NCBI GenBank assembly: GCA_963731035.1
Contig: CAVSUY010000006.1
Coordinates: forward strand, 124,001-188,000
DNA: 64,000 bases
Reading direction: 5' to 3'
Origin: JAANXG01 sp963731035
GTDB taxonomy: Bacteria; Pseudomonadota; Gammaproteobacteria; Arenicellales; JAANXG01
Below the pieces are notes generated by a model, which did no database searches, had not been told where the DNA came from, and saw only the letters and a program-made list of their open reading frames with translations. How positions within the stretch are numbered: the stretch's first letter is position 1; each line of letters begins with the position of its first letter. This document shows positions 32,906 to 40,877 of the stretch, piece by piece. A program made the position numbers and the translations under genes.

Positions 32906-34357
32906 ATGAGCAACTTCGCAAACGAAGTCAATTACGACGATCTGATTCCCAACAATGTCGATCTGTCCAGCGACCGCCGCGTTCAGCGTGCGCTGGAGAA
33001 GTGGCATCCCGGCTACATCGACTGGTGGCTGGACATGGGTCCGGAAGGCTTCCAGGAGGCCGAAGTCTATCTGCGCACGGCGGTGGGCGTGGATTCCGAA
33101 GGCTGGGCCAAGTTCGGCTATGTCAAGATGCCGGAGTACCGCTGGGGTGTCCTGCTGGCACCCGCCGAGGAGGACCGCACCATTCCCTTCGGCCGGCACA
33201 AGGGCGAGCCGGCCTGGCAGGAGGTGCCGGGAGAATACCGCTCGCTGCTCCGGCGCCTGTTGGTGATCCAGGGCGACACCGAGCCGGCGTCCGTGGAACA
33301 GCAGCGTCACCTCGGGAGCACCGCGCCTTCCCTTTACGACCTGCGCAACCTGTTCCAGGTCAACGTGGAGGAGGGCCGGCACCTGTGGGCGATGGTCTAC
33401 CTGCTGCAGAAATACTTCGGCCGCGATGGCCGCGAGGAAGCGGAAGCGCTGCTGCAGCGGCGTTCGGGCAACACCGACAAGCCGCGCATCCTGGGTGCGT
33501 TCAACGAAGCAACTCCGGACTGGCTGTCCTTTTTCCTGTTCACCTTCTTCACCGATCGTGACGGCAAGATGCAGCTCGAGTCGTTGGCGCAGTCGGGCTT
33601 CGATCCGCTGTCGCGTACCTGCCGCTTCATGCTGACGGAAGAGGCGTTCCATATGTTCGTGGGCGAGAGCGGCATCGGCCGGGTGCTCCAGCGTACCTGC
33701 GAGGCCATGAACCAGGCCGGCATCAAGGACCCCTACGACATCGAGGCGGTACGGGGTCTCGGCGTCATCGACCTGCCGACGATCCAGAAGAAGGCCAACT
33801 TCCACTGCGCCGTGACCCTGGACCTGTTCGGCTCGGAAGTGTCCACCAACGCCGCCACCGCCTTCGAGGCCGGCATCAAGGGGCGCTTCCAGGAGACCAA
33901 GATCGACGACGACCACCAGCTCCACGATGGTACCTACCCGGTGCTGCGGCCCGCGGACGACGGCTTCGAGACCGTTGAGGAACCGGCGCTCAACGCCCTC
34001 AACGCCCGCCTGCGCGACGACTACCTCAGGGAGGTCGAGGGCGGGTTCAAGCGCTGGAACAAGGTCATCTCCAAAACCGGCGTGGACTTTGAGCTGGCAG
34101 TGCCGCACCAGGCCTTCAACCGGCGGGTGGGGCATTTCCACGAGATGCACGTCACCCCGCAGGGAGAGATACTTACTGCCGACACGTGGCAGGCGCGCAA
34201 GCATGAATGGCTGCCGAGCGACGGCGACCTCCAGTTCATAAGTTCGTTGATGAAGCCGGTGACCGAGCCGGGCCGCTACGCGGGATGGATCGCCGAGCCC
34301 AAGGTCAAGGTGGACAGCAAGCCCGGCGAGTTCGAGTTCGTACGGCTGGCGTCTTGA
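32906..34357 (+). CDS. boxB: Benzoyl-CoA 2,3-epoxidase, diiron subunit BoxB
   Basis: This is the 483-residue oxygenase component of benzoyl-CoA epoxidase. Diiron ExxH motifs are visible as VEEGRH (Glu156, His159) and TEEAFH (Glu246, His249). By alignment from memory with the Azoarcus evansii enzyme, Glu126 and Asp217 would complete the site. It epoxidises benzoyl-CoA with O2 and electrons from BoxA. Start ATG 32906 comes five bases after the boxC stop, with GAAAG as a weak ribosome site. The protein is cytosolic. Sequence and neighbours leave little doubt. Confidence 0.96.
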   Translation: MSNFANEVNYDDLIPNNVDLSSDRRVQRALEKWHPGYIDWWLDMGPEGFQEAEVYLRTAVGVDSEGWAKFGYVKMPEYRWGVLLAPAEEDRTIPFGRHKGEPAWQEVPGEYRSLLRRLLVIQGDTEPASVEQQRHLGSTAPSLYDLRNLFQVNVEEGRHLWAMVYLLQKYFGRDGREEAEALLQRRSGNTDKPRILGAFNEATPDWLSFFLFTFFTDRDGKMQLESLAQSGFDPLSRTCRFMLTEEAFHMFVGESGIGRVLQRTCEAMNQAGIKDPYDIEAVRGLGVIDLPTIQKKANFHCAVTLDLFGSEVSTNAATAFEAGIKGRFQETKIDDDHQLHDGTYPVLRPADDGFETVEEPALNALNARLRDDYLREVEGGFKRWNKVISKTGVDFELAVPHQAFNRRVGHFHEMHVTPQGEILTADTWQARKHEWLPSDGDLQFISSLMKPVTEPGRYAGWIAEPKVKVDSKPGEFEFVRLAS

Positions 34358-34397
34358 GCCGACGGCGCCGGTACACGGCAACATAGGGGTCGAGCCG

Positions 34398-35636
34398 ATG
34401 GGAGCCGTACGCCAGCACCTGATCGATCCCGAGATCTGTATCCGCTGCAATACCTGTGAGGAGACTTGCCCGATCGGCGCGGTCACCCACGACGAGACCA
34501 ACTACGTCGTGGACGCTTCCGTATGCGAGTACTGCATGAGCTGCATTTCTCCGTGCCCCACCGGCGCGATCGACAACTGGCGCACGGTGACCAAGCCCTA
34601 CTCCATCGAGGAGCAGTTGGAGTGGGACGACCTGCCGGAGGAGCAGGCAGGGCTCGAGACCCCGCAGGAGGACACGGACGCGGAGACCGGCGGTGCAGAG
34701 TCGCGCGAGGCACTGGAGGACGAGGCCAGCGCGCTGCTGGAGATCGCCCATGCCGGCCACGGTGGGCGCGCGGTAGCCCCGGCCACGGCGGCGCAGCCGC
34801 GGGTCAACATGTACTCGCGCCAGACACCGGCCCGCGCGGTGGTGACCGGCAACTTCCGCATTACCGATCCCGACACGGAGTCGGACGTTCACCACGTGGT
34901 GTTGGACTTCGGCTCGGTTGCGTTCCCGGTGCTGGAGGGCCAGAGCATCGGCATTACGCCGCCGGGCACCGACGACAACGGGCGGCCGTACAAGATACGG
35001 CTGTACTCGGTGTGCAGCCCCCGCGACGGCGAGCGCTCCAACCACAACAACGTGGCGCTGACCGTCAAGCGCGTGGTTTACGATGAGGACGGCGAGTCGA
35101 AGTGGGGCATCGGCTCGAACTACGTCTGCGACCTGAAGAAGGGCGACGAGGTGCTGGTGACCGGTCCCTTCGGCAGCACCTTCCTGATGCCGGACGATCC
35201 CCAGGCGAACATCATCATGGTGTGCACCGGTACCGGCTCGGCCCCTTTCCGGGCCATGACCGAGCGCAGGCGTCGCCACCATCCCGACGCCCCCGGCACG
35301 CTGCTGCTGTTCTTCGGCTCGCGCACTCCCGGCGAGCTCCCATACTTCGGTCCGCTGATGAAGCTGCCGGATCGGCTGATCCAAAAGGAACTCGTTTTCT
35401 CGCGCATGCCGGATCACCCCAGGGAGTACGTCCAGGACCGGATGCGCGGTCGGGCGGACACCGTCGCGTCGCTGTTGCAGGACGACAACACCTTCGTATT
35501 CATCTGCGGGCTCAAGGGCATGGAGGAGGGCGTTGCCCAGGCTTTCGAGGAGATCTGCTCACAACACGGCCTCAGCTGGCAGGCGCTGTTGCCAGAAATG
35601 AGATCGTCCGGGAGATACCATGTCGAGACTTACTGA
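34398..35636 (+). CDS. boxA: Benzoyl-CoA 2,3-epoxidase reductase subunit BoxA
   Basis: This 412-residue reductase starts with two [4Fe-4S] ferredoxin motifs, CIRCNTCEETCP and CEYCMSCISPCP, within the first 60 residues. An acidic linker follows, then a ferredoxin-NADP reductase module with the FAD motif RLYSVCSPRDG and VCTGTGSAPFRAM, ending in a tyrosine (YHVETY) as in such reductases. It passes NADPH electrons to BoxB. The last 17 bases overlap the thioesterase start, so the downstream genes belong to the same transcript. Confidence 0.95.
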   Translation: MGAVRQHLIDPEICIRCNTCEETCPIGAVTHDETNYVVDASVCEYCMSCISPCPTGAIDNWRTVTKPYSIEEQLEWDDLPEEQAGLETPQEDTDAETGGAESREALEDEASALLEIAHAGHGGRAVAPATAAQPRVNMYSRQTPARAVVTGNFRITDPDTESDVHHVVLDFGSVAFPVLEGQSIGITPPGTDDNGRPYKIRLYSVCSPRDGERSNHNNVALTVKRVVYDEDGESKWGIGSNYVCDLKKGDEVLVTGPFGSTFLMPDDPQANIIMVCTGTGSAPFRAMTERRRRHHPDAPGTLLLFFGSRTPGELPYFGPLMKLPDRLIQKELVFSRMPDHPREYVQDRMRGRADTVASLLQDDNTFVFICGLKGMEEGVAQAFEEICSQHGLSWQALLPEMRSSGRYHVETY

Positions 35637-36102
35637 CCCGGCGCCCGTCCCGTTCGTTCACCACCGCGTGATCAACTGGGGCGACACCGACGCCGCCCGT
35701 ATCGTGTATACGGGCCGGTTCCTGGATTTCGCCCTGGAGGCGATAGAAGACTGGTTCCGGACAGTGGTGGGATACGGCTGGTACGAGATGAACATGGACC
35801 TCGGGATCGGCACTCCTTTCGTTAAGGCAAGCATCGACTTCAAGGCGCCCCTGACGCCGCGGGACGGGCTGCGGACGACCGTGGTGGTGGAGCGCGCCGG
35901 GCGCGCGTCCATCACTTTCAACGTCACCGGCGAGCGGGACGACGGGGTATGCAGCTTTTCCGGGGCGCTGGTGTGCTGCGTGGTCGCCGCTGGAAAAATG
36001 GAGCCCGTCGAGATCCCAGTGGACTGGCGGGAACGGATCGATCACTACACGGCGCGCTGCCTGGAGGCGAATCATGAAATCGCTGTTGGTCATCAAGAAT
36101 GA
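35620..36102 (+). CDS. 4-Hydroxybenzoyl-CoA thioesterase-like hotdog protein
   Basis: This is a 160-residue hotdog-fold thioesterase. VINWGDTDAARIVYTGRFLDFALEAIEDWF at about 15-44 holds the catalytic aspartate (WGDTD) of the 4-hydroxybenzoyl-CoA thioesterase group. The start has GGGAG five bases before it, inside the end of boxA. Thioesterases occur with box genes in other bacteria and are thought to release CoA from stalled benzoyl-CoA or side products. In this island it could also cleave gentisyl-CoA, a step for which no other gene is visible. Both roles are inference. The end overlaps the hemerythrin gene by 29 bp. Confidence 0.87.
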   Translation: MSRLTDPAPVPFVHHRVINWGDTDAARIVYTGRFLDFALEAIEDWFRTVVGYGWYEMNMDLGIGTPFVKASIDFKAPLTPRDGLRTTVVVERAGRASITFNVTGERDDGVCSFSGALVCCVVAAGKMEPVEIPVDWRERIDHYTARCLEANHEIAVGHQE

Positions 36103-36652
36103 GCACAGGAACCTGGGCGCGGTGCTCTACAGCATGGAGAAGCTGATCGAGGAGATCGAGGGTGGGAAGCAGCCCCAGTTCAGGGTCTTTCACGGTCTGT
36201 TGACGTACATCGGCAGGTTCCTGAACGAGTATCACCATCCGAAGGAGGACCGGTACCTTTTTCCGGTCCTGAGAAAGCGCTGCCCGGAAATCATCACGGT
36301 GTTGGATGAGCGGGCCCACGAGCACCACGATGGAGAGAAGTGGCTGGCGCAGGTACTGAAGGCGCTGTCCGCCTATGAAGCCCTGGGCGACAGTGAGCTG
36401 CCCGACTTCTGCGCCACGCTGCGCCGCTACATCGAGTTCGAGCGCAGCCACGCCATGAACGAGGAAGAGCACATCCTCCCGCTGGCCCGGGAAAAGCTGC
36501 ATCCGGAAGACTGGGAGCGCATCGATACCGCGTTTGCGGACAACCAGGACCCGTTGTTCAGCGACGCCCGCCGGGCCGGTTTCGATGAGCTGTACTCCAT
36601 CCTCACGGCGATGGTGCCGGCGCCCCACGGGATGGGTTCGAAATGGCGCTGA
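36074..36652 (+). CDS. Hemerythrin HHE-domain protein
   Basis: This 192-residue four-helix protein has the HHE pattern: EHRNLGAVLYSMEKLI near residue 10, YHHPKEDRYLFPVL near 55, AHEHHDGEKWL near 78 and SHAMNEEEHILPLA near 125. These give the histidines and acidic residues of a non-haem diiron site. Hemerythrins bind O2 or sense oxygen, nitric oxide or iron. The ATG lies inside the thioesterase gene (29-bp overlap), which in turn overlaps boxA, so it is expected with the O2-using BoxA/BoxB epoxidase. Oxygen supply, sensing or protection is a fair guess. A REP pair follows the stop. Confidence 0.88.
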   Translation: MKSLLVIKNEHRNLGAVLYSMEKLIEEIEGGKQPQFRVFHGLLTYIGRFLNEYHHPKEDRYLFPVLRKRCPEIITVLDERAHEHHDGEKWLAQVLKALSAYEALGDSELPDFCATLRRYIEFERSHAMNEEEHILPLAREKLHPEDWERIDTAFADNQDPLFSDARRAGFDELYSILTAMVPAPHGMGSKWR

Positions 36653-36679
36653 CCGGGCGGCCTTTCCCGTTTCTCGGAG

Positions 36680-36762
36680 AATCGCGGCTGAAGCCGCTCC
36701 TGTAATCCGTGGTTTGACGTGATGCTGATCCCTGGATCGTAGGAGCGACTTCAGTCGCGATT
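36680..36762. repeat. REP-like inverted pair, family A (partly degenerate)
   Basis: AATCGCGGCTGAAGCCGCTC at 36680 is paired with TAGGAGCGACTTCAGTCGCG ending near 36760. The right unit carries two matched changes (GAC and GTC) that keep its hairpin. It closes the box operon and separates it from the convergent cobalamin-binding gene. Confidence 0.72.
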
Positions 36763-36838
36763 GTGTTGACGGGCCTCGAAGTGGTGCACGGAGCGCCACC
36801 TGCAGACGCCAGGACTCGAATATCCGCCAGTCGCTTGC

Positions 36839-37627
36839 CTACGCAATGCGGCGGAGCGTGGCGGCGATGGAGCGCAGCGCCAGGCAACCGCTGGTCAGTC
36901 GCGGTGACGGGCGGCCCAGGTAGGCCTCGGGAATGGTGTAGACCCGGCGATTGCGAACGGCCCGCACGCCGGACCATTCGGGCTTGTCGTAGATCACGTC
37001 CGCGCGGTACTTCCGCGGGTCGACCCCGCACCAGGACATGACGATGACATCAGGATCGATATCGCGCACCTCCTTGTTCTCCAGCGGCCGGCTCTTCACC
37101 TCTTCCCTACCCAGTGGGTTGACGGCTCCAGCCACCCGGATGAGGTCGTTTACCCAACTCAGGCGACCCGGCGCAATCACCGGCTTCGGCCACCACTGCA
37201 CCAGGATGGACGGTCCGTTGGCTGCGACGTCGCCCCCGTGTTCGGTCATGGCATCGCGCATGCCGCCCACGACGCCGGCAGCCCGGTTTCGTACCCCCAC
37301 CGCAGCGCCGATGGTGTCGATATCACGGTACACGTCCTCGAGCGTAGTGGGTTCCGGCGCCAGGTACTCGAGCCCGACCTGCTGGAGGTTGGCGATCACT
37401 TTCTCGTGACCGGGCACCGTGAGCGAAGCCAGCACCAAGTCCGGCGACAGCGCCTGGATGCGCATCATGTCGGGCGTGAGGTCCGGGCCCACCCGCGGCA
37501 GACCGGCTACCACGTCCGGCGGGAAGTCACTGTGGTCGTCCACCCCCACCAGCATTTCCGCGCAGCCCAGTGCGCAAAGAATTTCCGTGTTGGAGCAGTT
37601 GAGAGACACGATCCGCATGCGCGGCAT
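36839..37627 (-). CDS. Cobalamin-binding/BtuF-like periplasmic-binding-fold protein, no signal peptide
   Basis: This 262-residue protein has the helical-backbone metal-receptor fold of BtuF/FhuD: MRIVSLNCSNTEILCALGCAEMLVGVDDHSDFP at the start, LSPDLVLASLTVPGHEKVIANLQQVGLE in mid-N-domain, and VRNRRVYTIPEAYLGRPSPRLTSG near the end. No signal peptide or lipobox precedes the fold at any plausible start. I took ATG 37627, with AGGA ten bases upstream. A cytoplasmic location is therefore likely, unlike true BtuF. No transporter genes are adjacent. It is transcribed divergently from the HIT gene, 50 bp away. Confidence 0.8.
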   Translation of the reverse strand: MPRMRIVSLNCSNTEILCALGCAEMLVGVDDHSDFPPDVVAGLPRVGPDLTPDMMRIQALSPDLVLASLTVPGHEKVIANLQQVGLEYLAPEPTTLEDVYRDIDTIGAAVGVRNRAAGVVGGMRDAMTEHGGDVAANGPSILVQWWPKPVIAPGRLSWVNDLIRVAGAVNPLGREEVKSRPLENKEVRDIDPDVIVMSWCGVDPRKYRADVIYDKPEWSGVRAVRNRRVYTIPEAYLGRPSPRLTSGCLALRSIAATLRRIA

Positions 37628-37677
37628 TATAGGTTGTTCCTGTGCCATAATCGCCGGTGAACACAAGGAGACACGAT

Positions 37678-38100
37678 ATGGCCGCCGAAGACTGTGTTTT
37701 CTGCAAGATCGTTGCCGGGGATATTCCCTGCTTCAAGCTTTACGAGGACGAGCACACCCTCGCCTTCATGGACATCAATCCTGCCTCCCGTGGCCACGCG
37801 CTGGTGATTCCGAAGACCCATTCGCCGAGCCTTTTCGAAGCTCCCGGGGGGGACCTGTCGGCGATGATGGCCACCGCCCGGAAGGTCGGGCGCGCGATAC
37901 AGTCCACGCTCAATCCCGACGGCCTCAACCTGGTCCAGGCCAACGGGCCGGGTGCGGCGCAGTCCGTGTTTCACCTTCACGTTCACGTGCTCCCCCGCTA
38001 CATGGGGGACAACCTGAAGCTCAACTGGGGCATCAACCCCGGCGACATGGACGAGATCAAGGCGATCAGCGAGCAGATCGCCGGCAACATCGAGGCCTGA
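37678..38100 (+). CDS. HIT family nucleotide hydrolase/transferase
   Basis: This 140-residue histidine triad protein has the active-site motif HLHVHVLPRY near residue 98 and the N-terminal CVFCKIVAGDIPCFKLYEDEHTLAFMD. It likely hydrolyses phosphoramidate or dinucleotide bonds on AMP derivatives. ATG 37678 follows AAGGAG with a seven-base spacer. The gene precedes the ATPase-metA pair by 35 bp, so it may share their transcript. Function beyond the family cannot be given. Confidence 0.9.
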   Translation: MAAEDCVFCKIVAGDIPCFKLYEDEHTLAFMDINPASRGHALVIPKTHSPSLFEAPGGDLSAMMATARKVGRAIQSTLNPDGLNLVQANGPGAAQSVFHLHVHVLPRYMGDNLKLNWGINPGDMDEIKAISEQIAGNIEA

Positions 38101-38134
38101 CAACGGCGGCGGCACCGCCGAGCGAGCCAGCCAA

Positions 38135-39007
38135 GTGTTCCTGAGCGTTGAAAAGTTCCGCGCCTGGCGCAACAAGAGCATTACGCTGATGGGGATGTCC
38201 GGCGTGGGCAAAACCTATCTGGCGGGAGTCCTGCGCGACCACAACTGGTTCCACTACTCCGGAGACTACCGCATCGGCACGCGCTACTTGGACGAGGAGA
38301 TACTGGACATCATCAAGCACCAGGCGATGCGGATACCTTTCCTGCGAGACCTCCTGCGGCAGGACTACATCTACATCCGCAACAACATCAGCGTCCAGAA
38401 CCTGGGGCCTGTCACCAGCTTCCTCGGCAAGGTCGGTGATCCGGACAGGGGCGGCATCCCGCTGCCGGAGTTCATCCGCCGCCAGAAATGCTACCGTGAG
38501 GCCGAGATCTCGGCGATGCGGGACGTACCGGGGTTCATCAGCAAGGCGCACAATATCTACGGCTACGACCACTTCGTGAATGACGTCGGCGGCAGCCTTT
38601 GCGAACTGGAGGACGACACGGTGCTGGATACACTGGCGGCGAGCACCCTGATTCTTTATATAAAGGTCAGCGAGGGCGACGAGGCCGATCTCATGGCGCG
38701 CGCCGGCCGCGACCCGAAGCCCCTGTACTACCGTCAGGCATTTCTCGACGAGCAGATCGCCGCCTACCTCGATGAGAAGAACCTGGAGTACATCGCCCTT
38801 GCGGACCCGGACGACTTCATCCGCTGGATATTCCCGCGCCTGTTCCGGGCGCGCATCCCGCGCTACCGTGCCGTTGCCGACCGGTTCGGCTATACCGTGA
38901 CTGCCGAGGAAGTGGCCGGCGTGCGCGACGACCGGGATTTCGTCGAACTGATCGCCACGGCGATCGACCGCCGCAGTGCCGGTCTCAAAGTGAGCGCAAG
39001 CGCCTGA
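38135..39007 (+). CDS. P-loop ATPase of unknown function next to metA
   Basis: This 290-residue protein has Walker A GMSGVGKT at residues 20-27, embedded in KSITLMGMSGVGKTYLAGVL. No classical Walker B is obvious, though LILYIKVSEGDEADLMARA lies near residue 175. The start is GTG 38135; I see no strong ribosome site. I do not know a defined function for it. From memory, similar ATPases are found beside MetA-type genes in several proteobacteria. It is separated from metA by only five bases, so a link to homoserine acylation or its control is possible but untested. Confidence 0.75.
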   Translation: MFLSVEKFRAWRNKSITLMGMSGVGKTYLAGVLRDHNWFHYSGDYRIGTRYLDEEILDIIKHQAMRIPFLRDLLRQDYIYIRNNISVQNLGPVTSFLGKVGDPDRGGIPLPEFIRRQKCYREAEISAMRDVPGFISKAHNIYGYDHFVNDVGGSLCELEDDTVLDTLAASTLILYIKVSEGDEADLMARAGRDPKPLYYRQAFLDEQIAAYLDEKNLEYIALADPDDFIRWIFPRLFRARIPRYRAVADRFGYTVTAEEVAGVRDDRDFVELIATAIDRRSAGLKVSASA

Positions 39008-39012
39008 CCGAC

Positions 39013-40092
39013 ATGCCCCTGGTCGCCCACAACGATCTGCCCACCTTCGACCGCCTGGCGTCCGAGGGCCAGACCATCCTCGAGCGAAACCGCGCCCGCA
39101 ACCAGGACATCCGCGAGCTGCACATCGGCCTTTTGAACATGATGCCAGATGCGGCCCTGGCGGCCACCGAGCGGCAGTTCTTCCGGCTGGTGGGCCAGAG
39201 CAATCCGATCGCCCAGTTCTACGTGCACCCGTTCTCCCTGGACGGCCTGCCGCGGAAGCAGACCGGCGTGGACCACGTTGCCAGGTACTACGAGTCGTTC
39301 GGCGACATCAAGTGCCGCGGCCTGGATGCCCTGATTATCACCGGCGCCAATGTCACCCAGCCGAACCTCTCCGATGAGCCATTCTGGAAGCCGTTGATAG
39401 AGGTGGTGGACTGGGCTCATGACAATGTGACCTCGATACTGTGCTCCTGTCTAGCCACCCACGCGGTGATGGAGTTTCGCTACGGACAAAAGCGCACGAG
39501 AATGCGCACCAAGCGCTGGGGCGTCTTCTCCCATAATGTTACCGATCGCACTCATCCGCTGGTGAAAGACGTCAACACGAGATTCGACGTGCCGCACTCG
39601 CGGTTCAACGACGTGTCCCCGCGGCAGTTCGAGGCCGCCGGCGTCAATATCCTGGCCCGCAGCGAGGTGGCGGACGTGCATCTGGCGGTGAGCGAAGACG
39701 GGTTCCGGTTCGTGTTCTTCCAGGGCCACCCCGAGTACGACACCATCAGCCTGCTCAAGGAGTACAAGCGGGAGGTGAACCTGTTCACCGCGGGTCTGCG
39801 CGACTATCCGACGTTCCCCGACAACTATTTCCCACCCCAGGCGCAGGCCATTCTCGAGGAGTACCAGGATAGGTTGATCCGGGCGGTCGAGAAGGGCGGC
39901 GAGCAGCCCGCGTTCCCCGAGGATCTCATCGCCCCCAAGGTGCACAACACCTGGCACGACACCGGGGAAGCCGTGGTGGGTAACTGGATTGGCCTGGTCT
40001 ACCAGATCACCCACACCCAGCGGGTCAAGCCGTTCATGGCCGGGGTCGATCCCGACGATCCGATCGGCTGGAAGAAGACGAGCGCGCCATGA
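39013..40092 (+). CDS. metA: Homoserine O-succinyltransferase MetA-type
   Basis: This 359-residue member of the MetA family has the nucleophile cysteine in ILCSCLATHAVMEF near residue 143 and the catalytic-pair region FFQGHPEYDTISLLKEYKREV near 240. It activates homoserine for methionine synthesis using an acyl-CoA. It is longer than the roughly 310-residue Escherichia coli enzyme, mostly at the C-terminus. Whether succinyl or acetyl is transferred cannot be read with confidence. ATG 39013 follows the ATPase stop by five bases, and the stop overlaps lutA by four bases. Confidence 0.88.
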   Translation: MPLVAHNDLPTFDRLASEGQTILERNRARNQDIRELHIGLLNMMPDAALAATERQFFRLVGQSNPIAQFYVHPFSLDGLPRKQTGVDHVARYYESFGDIKCRGLDALIITGANVTQPNLSDEPFWKPLIEVVDWAHDNVTSILCSCLATHAVMEFRYGQKRTRMRTKRWGVFSHNVTDRTHPLVKDVNTRFDVPHSRFNDVSPRQFEAAGVNILARSEVADVHLAVSEDGFRFVFFQGHPEYDTISLLKEYKREVNLFTAGLRDYPTFPDNYFPPQAQAILEEYQDRLIRAVEKGGEQPAFPEDLIAPKVHNTWHDTGEAVVGNWIGLVYQITHTQRVKPFMAGVDPDDPIGWKKTSAP

Positions 40093-40877
40093 ACCAAAGT
40101 GCTGAACTCCCGCGGGTCGGATTGTTCGTCACCTGCCTGGTCGATCTGTTTCGGCCCACCATCGGCTTTGCCTCGATCCGGCTGTTGGAGCAGGCAGGCT
40201 GTGTCGTGGAAGTACCGGCGCGGCAGACCTGCTGCGGGCAGCCGGCTTTCAACAGCGGCGACTACCGCACGACCCGCAAGATCGCCAAGCAGGTGATCGA
40301 GACCTTCGAGCCGTATGACTACGTCGTGGGTCCCTCCGGCTCGTGCATGTCCACCATCCGGGTTCACTACCGAGAATTGTTCGAGGACGACCCGCAATGG
40401 CTGGAGCGGGCGAGCCGCTTCGGGGAGAAGGTCCACGAGCTGCTGAGCTTTCTCACCGACGTGATGGGGATGACGGAAGTGAGGGCCGAGTATGAGGGCA
40501 TCGCCACCTACCACGACAGCTGCTCGGGCCTGCGAGAGCTCGGCGTCAAGGAGCAACCGCGTCGGCTGCTGGAGTCGGTGTCCGGGTTTCGGTTGAAGGA
40601 GATGCCCGACTGCGAGGTGTGCTGCGGCTTCGGCGGCACTTTCTGTATCAAGTACCCGGAGATCTCCACCCGCCTGGTCACGGACAAGGTGTCCGGCATC
40701 GAGGCCAGCGGCGCCGATACCATCGTCGGCGGCGATCTCGGTTGCCTGCTGAACATCGGCGGCCGGCTGACGCGACTCGGCAAGCCGGTCAAGGTTTACC
40801 ACACGGCGGAGATCCTGGCGGGTATGGCCGACGGACCGGGCATCGGCCAATGCGTCAACCAGGGGGAGGAGGACTGA
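40089..40877 (+). CDS. lutA: LutA-type Fe-S oxidoreductase subunit (lactate utilisation)
   Basis: This 262-residue protein has two cysteine-rich CCG domains: RQTCCGQPAFNSG near residue 42 and CEVCCGFGGTFCIKYPE near 178. This is the LutA/YkgE layout. With LutB and LutC it forms an FeS complex that oxidises L-lactate to pyruvate. The ATG overlaps the metA stop by four bases and the stop overlaps lutB by one (TGATG), so the three lut genes are coupled to metA translation. Confidence 0.92.
   Translation: MNQSAELPRVGLFVTCLVDLFRPTIGFASIRLLEQAGCVVEVPARQTCCGQPAFNSGDYRTTRKIAKQVIETFEPYDYVVGPSGSCMSTIRVHYRELFEDDPQWLERASRFGEKVHELLSFLTDVMGMTEVRAEYEGIATYHDSCSGLRELGVKEQPRRLLESVSGFRLKEMPDCEVCCGFGGTFCIKYPEISTRLVTDKVSGIEASGADTIVGGDLGCLLNIGGRLTRLGKPVKVYHTAEILAGMADGPGIGQCVNQGEED

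Noticed and set aside
37624..37633. Half match GCATTATAGG to the BoxR palindrome near the HIT gene
   Set aside because: Only one half of the palindrome is present and the context is unrelated to aromatic metabolism.
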